Source of the DNA: Deltaproteobacteria bacterium
GTDB lineage: Bacteria > SAR324 > JACQKK01
NCBI GenBank assembly: GCA_029858505.1
Contig: JAOUEW010000005.1
Location: 1 to 64,000 of the forward strand
Length of the DNA: 64,000 nucleotides
Reading direction: 5' to 3'
Shown here: piece after piece, positions 57,227 to 64,000 of the stretch
How the letters are laid out: each line of letters opens with the position of its first letter
Numbering within the stretch: position 1 is the stretch's first letter
Position numbers and translations under genes: made by a program
The notes under the pieces: generated by a model
Told to the model about the DNA's origin: nothing
Seen by the model: only the letters and a program-made list of their open reading frames with translations
Databases searched by the model: none

Positions 57227-59758
57227 TTAAGATCCGCGCTTTTTCTTCCCTTTCGTTTCCATCATCCGATCCGGCTGGGGGGTGACCCCCCAAATCTCTT
57301 TGGCATAGCGGCGGATGGTGGCATCGGAAGAGAAGCGCCCCATCTTGGCCACGTTGAGGATGGACATCCTCGTCCATTCATCGGGCCGGGCGTACGACTC
57401 TCCCACCCGGCGCTGGCAGGCCGCGTAGGCGGTGAAATCGGCCAGGGCCATGAAGGGGTCGTTGAACATCAGGTTATCGGCCAACCCGCTAAAGCGCCCT
57501 GGGTCATCGGGGCTGAAGGTTCCGTTGCGCACCGCGTCCAGGGCCATCCGCAGGTGGGGGTCTAAGTTGTAAAACACCTTGGGGTCATAGCCCTGGCGCT
57601 GCAACGCCGCCACCTGTTCCGCCGTCAGCCCAAAGATGAACATGTTTTCCTCCCCCACCGCTTCTTGAATCTCCACATTGGCGCCATCCAGGGTGCCAAT
57701 GGTCACGGCCCCGTTCAGGGAAAGTTTCATGTTGCCCGTGCCAGAGGCCTCGGTTCCAGCCAAAGAAATCTGCTCCGACACATCGGCGGCGGGCATGATT
57801 TTTTCGGCCAGAGACACGCTGTAGTCGGCCAGGAACACCACTTTCAACAGGCCTTTCATGGCCGGGTCGGCGTTCACCACCCGGGCCACCGAGTTGATGA
57901 GATGAATGGTGGTCTTGGCGATGTGGTAGGCCGGGGCGGCCTTTCCGGCGAACAAAAACAACCGGGGGGGCGTGCCCGCCGGGGGCGGGGCGGCTTTGTA
58001 AGCCAAGTACAAGCTGATGACATGCAGAATATTCATCGTCTGGCGCTTGTATTCGTGAATGCGCTTCACCTGCACGTCAAACAACGCGTTGGGGTCCACC
58101 GTCACCCCGTATTGGCGCTCGATATACCCCCCCAAGCGGGCTTTGTTCTCCCGCTTCACCCGGCGCCACGCCTCGCGGAACGAGGGGTCTTCCGCCAGGG
58201 AAACCAGCCCCTCCAACCGGTCCAGGTCCCGCACCCATTCCGGCCCCAGGGCGTGGGTTAGCAACCCCGCCAGCCCAGGGTTGCATTTCAACAGCCAACG
58301 ACGGGGGGTAATGCCGTTGGTTTTGTTGTTGAACAACCCAGGGAAGTGCTGGTGAAAATCGGGGAAGACCCGCTCTTTCAATATTTCGGTGTGCAGGCGC
58401 GAAACGCCGTTCACCGAGAAACTGCCCACGATGGCCAAATGGGCCATGCGAACCGAGCGGTTGGGGCCTTCGGCAATCAGGCTCATGCGGGCCAGCTTGG
58501 CGTGGTCATCGGGATACTTGGCGTGGATGTCCTCCATGAACCGCCGGTTGATCTCGTAGATAATTTCCAAATGCCGCGGCAGCACCCGGCCAATCAGTTC
58601 CACCGCCCAGGTTTCCAGGGCCTCTGGCAGCACGGTGTGGTTGGTGTAGGCAAACGACCGCCGGGTCACCTCCCAAGCCTCTTCCCACTCAAAGTCGTGG
58701 GCATCCATCAGCAGGCGCATCAACTCGGCCACGGCAATGGCCGGGTGGGTGTCGTTCAGCTGAAACACGGCGTGGTCGGGGATTTTGCTCATGTCTCCCC
58801 CGGTTAGGGTTGCCACCCTGGCCAGGGCGTCTTGCAGCGAGGCCGACACGAAAAAGTATTCCTGCTTCAGCCGCAGTTCTTTGCCCGCCTGGGCCGAGTC
58901 GTTGGGGTAGAGCACCCGGGTAATGTTTTCGGTGATGTTTTTCTCTTCCACCGCCTGAATGTAATCGCCCCGGTTGAAGTAAGAAAAGTTGAACTCGCGG
59001 GTAGACTTGGCCACCCACAGCCGCAGGGTGTTCACCGTGTCGTTGCGAAAGCCCGCCACGGGCACGTCATGGGCCAGGGCCATCACTTGCTCTTGGCTTT
59101 CCCATTCCCGGTGCACCCGGCCGGTGCTGTCGGTCACCGCCCGCACCGACCCATAGAAATTCACCGGATACAACCGCTCCGGGCGTTGAATTTCCCAGGG
59201 GTTGCCATAGCGCAGCCAGCCGTCGGGGTGTTCCACCTGAATGCCATCTACCAGCACCTGCTTAAAAATGCCGTATTCGTAGCGAATGCCGTATCCCACC
59301 GCCGGAATGCCCAGGGCCGCCATGGAATCTAAAAAACAGGCGGCCAGCCTGCCCAGCCCCCCGTTGCCCAGACCCATGTCCCACTCCTGGTTCAGCACGC
59401 CTCCCAGGTCGGTGTTCAGGCCCGCCATGGCCTCACGGAATTCTTCCAGAATTCCCAGGTTGATCAGGGCGTCTTCCAACAAACGCCCGGTGAGAAACTC
59501 CAGCGACAGGTAATACACCCATTTTTCCTTTTTCTCGTGATAGGTCTGCTGGGTGCGGTGCCACCGGTCGAACATGCGGTCACGGGTGGTAAAGGCCGCG
59601 CTCTTGAAAAAATCGAGGGGGGTGGCGGTGTATTGATCTTTGCCCTGGGTGAACTCCATGTGATGGAGAAACCCCTGCTGCAGGGCATCGGAATCCATGG
59701 CTAAATTCAGGGAGTCTAAAACGGAAAGTTCTGGTTTGGCGGGTTTTCTGGGGCTCAT
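57227..59758 (-). CDS. glgP: Glycogen/starch/alpha-glucan phosphorylase
   Basis: NGGLGRLAACFLDSMA, GYGIRYEYGIFKQ, EASGTGNMKLSLNGAVTIGTLDGANVEI. Confidence 0.97.
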   Translation of the reverse strand: MSPRKPAKPELSVLDSLNLAMDSDALQQGFLHHMEFTQGKDQYTATPLDFFKSAAFTTRDRMFDRWHRTQQTYHEKKEKWVYYLSLEFLTGRLLEDALINLGILEEFREAMAGLNTDLGGVLNQEWDMGLGNGGLGRLAACFLDSMAALGIPAVGYGIRYEYGIFKQVLVDGIQVEHPDGWLRYGNPWEIQRPERLYPVNFYGSVRAVTDSTGRVHREWESQEQVMALAHDVPVAGFRNDTVNTLRLWVAKSTREFNFSYFNRGDYIQAVEEKNITENITRVLYPNDSAQAGKELRLKQEYFFVSASLQDALARVATLTGGDMSKIPDHAVFQLNDTHPAIAVAELMRLLMDAHDFEWEEAWEVTRRSFAYTNHTVLPEALETWAVELIGRVLPRHLEIIYEINRRFMEDIHAKYPDDHAKLARMSLIAEGPNRSVRMAHLAIVGSFSVNGVSRLHTEILKERVFPDFHQHFPGLFNNKTNGITPRRWLLKCNPGLAGLLTHALGPEWVRDLDRLEGLVSLAEDPSFREAWRRVKRENKARLGGYIERQYGVTVDPNALFDVQVKRIHEYKRQTMNILHVISLYLAYKAAPPPAGTPPRLFLFAGKAAPAYHIAKTTIHLINSVARVVNADPAMKGLLKVVFLADYSVSLAEKIMPAADVSEQISLAGTEASGTGNMKLSLNGAVTIGTLDGANVEIQEAVGEENMFIFGLTAEQVAALQRQGYDPKVFYNLDPHLRMALDAVRNGTFSPDDPGRFSGLADNLMFNDPFMALADFTAYAACQRRVGESYARPDEWTRMSILNVAKMGRFSSDATIRRYAKEIWGVTPQPDRMMETKGKKKRGS

Positions 59759-60060
59759 GTCGGCCCTCCTTTCACCGGGTGGGAACCACAACCGTGGAAT
59801 GCCTCCCCCATCCTATGAAAAAAACGCCCAAGATGAAAGAACGGGTGAATGAAAGTCCCAACAGGATGATTTCCCCGCAAAAGGGGGAGATCATTTTCCG
59901 GTAGCGGGGGATTGGGTGCACAGCCCCCCAAAAGAATCCCCCTTCCCTCAGGGCAGGAGGCAGGGGGATGGAGAATGGGAGATGGGAATAAGCAGGTAAA
60001 GAAAAAGTTGCGAAATTTTGATGCTTAACATGAGGGGCCGATACTTATGCTCTGCAAAGA

Positions 60061-60639
60061 TTAATGGTGGTCAGGCTCGTTACGCAGAAAGGGAACAAAC
60101 CGCAAGGCTGGCAGGTCCAGCAGCAGATGGGTGTAGTGCCCCATCACCGCGGCCACCACGTACATCCAATCGTCTTGCAGCATGCGCCCCACGTTGGCCC
60201 AAGAAAACCCCGACAACCAAGCTTCTTTGGCCCGGAAGTATTCCCACACCACCGCCAACACCGCCGACAACACCCAGGGAGTTGCCAGGCTGTGGGTCCA
60301 GCCCCGGTGGTGGTCCAGCATGGGGGCCAGGGTGGCCAGGGTCACCACGGCAAACAGGTCCATGCGCCCCTGCCAAGCCAGCCCCACCAGCACAGCCGCC
60401 ATGGCCCGCAAAAACCAGCGCTGAGGAATGGAGGGGGTGTCTATGTCTGGAAACAGGGCCATGAACACGGCCGTTAAAAACATGCCCCCCAGGGTGTAAA
60501 AATCTGGTGAAGCAAAGGGAGAATACAGCATTTGGCGCAGGGCGGAGTCATCGAGGGATATGGCCCCCGACACCCCGCCCAAGGCCACCGCCGCGGCACC
60601 CGCCGCCAATCCCCCCCGCATATGCCCCATGAATTGCAT
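60061..60639 (-). CDS. YdjM-like metal-dependent membrane hydrolase
   Basis: ALFPDIDTPSIPQRW, DHHRGWTHSLATP, GHYTHLLLD. Confidence 0.7.
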   Translation of the reverse strand: MQFMGHMRGGLAAGAAAVALGGVSGAISLDDSALRQMLYSPFASPDFYTLGGMFLTAVFMALFPDIDTPSIPQRWFLRAMAAVLVGLAWQGRMDLFAVVTLATLAPMLDHHRGWTHSLATPWVLSAVLAVVWEYFRAKEAWLSGFSWANVGRMLQDDWMYVVAAVMGHYTHLLLDLPALRFVPFLRNEPDHH

Positions 60640-60664
60640 CGCTCGTCCTTGAGGGAAAGGGCTT

Positions 60665-61189
60665 CTACCGCCGGAACACATAATGGGCGTAATGACCGCC
60701 CACCAATGCCAGCACCATGAACCAATGCACCCGGAAGGTCATCCAGATCACTTCTGGGTTCAGCGCCCGCAGCAGATCAATGTTGTTCTGGGTGTAATTC
60801 AACAAAATCAGCAGCAGCAAGCCCATCCCCCAGGGGGCCGCCGGGTGGGCCAACAGTCGCCGGTTGGTGATGGCCCCCGGCACCACCGCCAGAAACGTGA
60901 TCAGCACAAACAGGTCCAGTCGGCGAACCATCAGCGACAACACCAGCCCCGCTGCCAGCAGCCAGCCTTGAGGGTTTTGAAAGCCTTCCGGGGTTTCTCC
61001 CCCCGCCCAATGGGCCGCCACCACCGCCAGCAGCACCAGGGTCAAAAGCACCATGATTCCCCCCAGGGAAATGTTTTCACTGCCAAAACTAGAGGAAGTG
61101 AGGCTGACATAGCGCAGCAGCAACGCCGCCACGGCGGCCACCGCACCGGCGGCCAGACCCTGCATCATGGGTGGAGACAGTTTGTTCAT
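60665..61189 (-). CDS. Hypothetical polytopic membrane protein
   Basis: Multiple TM segments; ORF directly upstream of 60061-60639. Confidence 0.65.
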   Translation of the reverse strand: MNKLSPPMMQGLAAGAVAAVAALLLRYVSLTSSSFGSENISLGGIMVLLTLVLLAVVAAHWAGGETPEGFQNPQGWLLAAGLVLSLMVRRLDLFVLITFLAVVPGAITNRRLLAHPAAPWGMGLLLLILLNYTQNNIDLLRALNPEVIWMTFRVHWFMVLALVGGHYAHYVFRR

Positions 61190-61502
61190 GGGAACCGGAA
61201 TGGTTAGAGTGAAAAGTGTAAAATAGATGGGTTAGAGGAAGGGGATGGAAATCACCCCCCATTGAAACGCAAACCGACGGCAAGAGGCCATGGTCTCTGC
61301 TTGCCTAAAGCAAAAACCATCGGCTGAAATAAACGCAGGGCAGTAGAATCACCCTCTTCCAGTTTTCCTGACTCTACCTTACCCTGGCATGAACCTTTAC
61401 ACGGATGCTCTTTATCCTGGACCTCACCTTTGAAACAAAACCTTACCCTGAAATCCAACCCTTGCCAATCAACCCGGCCAGGGACAAACGGAACCCCTGA
61501 AC

Positions 61503-62018
61503 ATGCCCAACCCCCCAGGTTTTGAAACATCCGGTTTGTTGGTGTTGACCCTGACCGGGCTGGAACACACCCGGCAGGCAGGAGTGGCCCTGGGCCAAGC
61601 GCTGCCCCCCCATGCCGTGGTGCTGCTGACCGGCCCCCTGGGGGCGGGGAAAACCACCCTGGCCAAGGGCATCGCCGAAGGGTTGGGGGTCAACCCCCAG
61701 GTGGTCATCTCCCCCACCTACACCCTGGTGAACGTGTACCCCGGGCGGCAGACCGTGTATCACGTGGATTTGTACCGGTTGGAACGCCCAGAAGCGCTTC
61801 AAGACATGGACCAAGACGACTGGCTGAACCCGGAAGGCCCCACCCTGCTGGAATGGCCCCAGGCGGCCCTGCCCTGGCTGTCCGGAATCGACTGCCTGGA
61901 GATTGAACTGTCCCCGGAAACGGACAACCCCCAGGCCCGCCGCCTACGGGCCAAAGGGCCAGTGGGGTACCAGGGAGCCTTGGAGGCGTTGGGAGGGCTT
62001 TCATGGGGGAAAGAATAG
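61503..62018 (+). CDS. tsaE: tRNA t6A biosynthesis ATPase
   Basis: VVLLTGPLGAGKTTLAKGIAEGLGVNPQVVISPTYTLVNVY...HVDLYRLE. Confidence 0.95.
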   Translation: MPNPPGFETSGLLVLTLTGLEHTRQAGVALGQALPPHAVVLLTGPLGAGKTTLAKGIAEGLGVNPQVVISPTYTLVNVYPGRQTVYHVDLYRLERPEALQDMDQDDWLNPEGPTLLEWPQAALPWLSGIDCLEIELSPETDNPQARRLRAKGPVGYQGALEALGGLSWGKE

Positions 62019-62057
62019 CGGATAGATCCATGTTTCCTGGTTATTCACCCCGCCGAA

Positions 62058-62200
62058 CAACACCCCTGCCCCGGGGGCTTCCCCTCCCCTTCGTGGAGGG
62101 GAAATACATTGAAGCCGGTGGGTGATGCGAGGACTTCCGTCCAGTCTATGTTTTCTGAACGGATGATTTGATGTGCCGATGACTTCGAGTAACGGGTGCT
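62058..62200. repeat. MITE-like copy between tsaE and tsaB
   Basis: aacacccctgccccgggggcttcccctccccttcgtggaggggaaatacattgaagccggtgggtg...aacgggtgctgttggg. Confidence 0.7.
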
Positions 62201-62323
62201 GTTGGGGAATGATGGGTAATGAATAAATAGCCGTTGGATTCGAGTAACGGGTGCTGTTGGGTTGACCTGCCCACCCCATGCCAGCTCATTCTAAGAACAG
62301 GGATAGACCCCAGAAAGAACGCC

Positions 62324-62998
62324 ATGACCCACGCCCTGGCCCTAGACACTTCCAGCGACGACCTGACCCTGGCCCTGATGAAAGATGGCCAGGTGGCCGC
62401 CAGCCTGCAGCAGCCCATGGGGCGGCAAATCAACGCCCGCATTTTAGATGAAATCCACCGCCTGCTGACCCAGGAGGGGCTCACCCCCCGGCAGTTAGAC
62501 CTGATCGGCGTGTCGGTGGGGCCCGGCTCCTTCACCGGCACACGGGTGGGCATGGCCCTGGCCCTGACCTTTGGGCAAGTGCTGAACAAACCGGTGATTG
62601 GGATCGATACCCTGCGGGTGATGGCCGCCCAAACCACCCCCCGGGCAGAGCCGTTTTTGTGCGTGCTGCATTGCTCGCGGGATGAAGTGTTCATGGCCCG
62701 TTATCAATGGGGGCCAACCGGGTATCCCCAGCGGCTGGATGATATTTCCATGGCTCTGCTGGAGGAATTCCCCGGCCGGGCCCAGAGCCTGCCCCTGGTC
62801 TGGCGCAGCCTCACCCCCCGCTGGGGGGAGGATGTTCCCCCCCAGTTGGCCGGGTTGGAGCGCCTGCCCCTGACCCACCCCAGGGGCCCCCGGCTGCTGG
62901 CCCTGGCCCTGGAAGACCGGCAGAACACCCCCGGCCCCTTTCCCCCGCCCGTTCCCCTGTACATCAAATCGGAGGCCTTCCGGCAATGGAAACCCTAG
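62324..62998 (+). CDS. tsaB: tRNA t6A biosynthesis protein
   Basis: LALDTSSDDLTLAL...DLIGVSVGPGSFTGTRVGMALALTFGQVLNKPVIGIDTL. Confidence 0.94.
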   Translation: MTHALALDTSSDDLTLALMKDGQVAASLQQPMGRQINARILDEIHRLLTQEGLTPRQLDLIGVSVGPGSFTGTRVGMALALTFGQVLNKPVIGIDTLRVMAAQTTPRAEPFLCVLHCSRDEVFMARYQWGPTGYPQRLDDISMALLEEFPGRAQSLPLVWRSLTPRWGEDVPPQLAGLERLPLTHPRGPRLLALALEDRQNTPGPFPPPVPLYIKSEAFRQWKP

Positions 62999-64000
62999 GC
63001 TTGGCCATCGACACCACCTTTGATGACACCTCGGTGGCCCTGCTGCGGGGCACCCGCCAGGTGTTAAGCAACAAAACCCTGTCTCAGTACAAAGACCACG
63101 AGGCCTTTGGAGGGGTGATCCCCGAGCGGGCCAGCCGCCGCCACCTGGAGGTGATTCACCCCCTGATTCAAGACGCCCTGAAGGAAGGAGGCGCGGCGTT
63201 TGACCAGTTAGACTGGATCGCCGTGTCTCACAAACCAGGGCTGCTGGGGTCCATTCTGGTGGGGCTGACCGTGGCCAAAAGCTTGGCCTTTCTGCTGAAC
63301 CGCCCCCTCATCGGCATTAACCACATCGAGGCCCACCCCTACGCCAATTTTCTGGGCAACAGCCCCCTGGCCCAGGCCCTGGCCAATGGCCAAAACCCCT
63401 TCCCTCTGCTGCACTTGGTGGCGGCAGGGGGCCACACCCTGCTCATTTATCAGCGCGATCATTTTCAGTGGGAAATCGTGGGCCGCAGCCTAGACGACGC
63501 CGCTGGCGAATGCGTAGACAAAGCCGCCAAGATGTTTGGCCACCCCATGCCTGGGGGGCCGGTGGTGGACCGGCTGGCCATGGCCCACCCGCCGGGAGAC
63601 GTGGCCTTCCCCCGGCCACTGCTGAACGACCCAGGGCTGGATTTCTCCTTTAGCGGGTTGAAGACCGCCCTGCGCTATCACCTGGAGGCCCACCCCCAGG
63701 CCCCGGAAGGGCCCACCCTGGCCGCCTACTTTCAGGCGGTGTGCGATGTGCTAACGGCCAAAACCCTGCGGGCGGCCCGGCGGCTGAAGGTGGAGCGAAT
63801 CACGTTGTCGGGGGGGTTGTGCGCCAGCCAAAAACTGCGGGAGGAATTCCGCCGGGCGGCAGATCAAGAAGGGTTGGAATTGTTTGTGCCGCCCCCGGCC
63901 CTGTGCACCGACAACGCCGCCATGGTGGCCTGCCTGGGGGCCTTTCGCCACCAAGCGGGGCGGCACGACAGCCTGGCCCTGGACGGCGAGTCAAATCTGT
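62986..64000 (+). CDS. tsaD: tRNA N6-adenosine threonylcarbamoyltransferase, truncated by window end
   Basis: Not in the ORF track (no stop in window): METLGLAIDTTFDDTSVALL...INHIEAHPYANFL...VAAGGHTLLIY...FSFSGLKTALRYHL...LSGGLCASQKLR; overlaps tsaB by 13 nt. Confidence 0.95.
   Translation, partial: METLGLAIDTTFDDTSVALLRGTRQVLSNKTLSQYKDHEAFGGVIPERASRRHLEVIHPLIQDALKEGGAAFDQLDWIAVSHKPGLLGSILVGLTVAKSLAFLLNRPLIGINHIEAHPYANFLGNSPLAQALANGQNPFPLLHLVAAGGHTLLIYQRDHFQWEIVGRSLDDAAGECVDKAAKMFGHPMPGGPVVDRLAMAHPPGDVAFPRPLLNDPGLDFSFSGLKTALRYHLEAHPQAPEGPTLAAYFQAVCDVLTAKTLRAARRLKVERITLSGGLCASQKLREEFRRAADQEGLELFVPPPALCTDNAAMVACLGAFRHQAGRHDSLALDGESNL

Overview
The window is 64 kb of GC-rich bacterial chromosome, densely coding and mostly housekeeping. 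It is probably Pseudomonadota; gene content gives only a weak taxonomic hint. Recognisable blocks: leuC/leuD split by an inserted module; a LolD/YbbA-type ABC exporter; a bactofilin with a membrane partner; an AMIN/TPR protein coupled to an FlrB/FlrC-like two-component pair; maf; mrdA-mreD-mreC-mreB; tRNA-Phe(GAA); mtnP; rodZ; pabA/trpG; a MoeB-rhodanese fusion; an acyl-CoA ligase; fmt; era; an AraC regulator; a HEPN/MNT pair; a molybdopterin oxidoreductase with a fused FeS-NrfD subunit; nuoABCDHI; menC; pntAA-pntAB-pntB; glgP; and tsaE-tsaB-tsaD, the last running off the window. Best candidates for novelty: (1) a MoeB/ThiF-type E1-rhodanese gene whose conserved thioester-position Cys codon (VPS-C-AEAGVLG) is an in-frame UGA, with a SECIS-like hairpin immediately 3', so a candidate selenoprotein; (2) a PRTase + SLOG two-gene cassette between leuC and leuD, flanked by 34-bp direct repeats (32/34 identical), next to an orphan HigA-like antitoxin, with a 1-nt frameshift in a C5 tract of the PRTase; (3) a MITE-like dispersed repeat family of about 218 bp with 12-bp terminal inverted repeats AGCACCCCTCCC/GGGAGGGGTGCT, found in spacers including inside operons, plus a 331-bp tandem array. 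No database search was possible; all product names come from reading the protein sequences.
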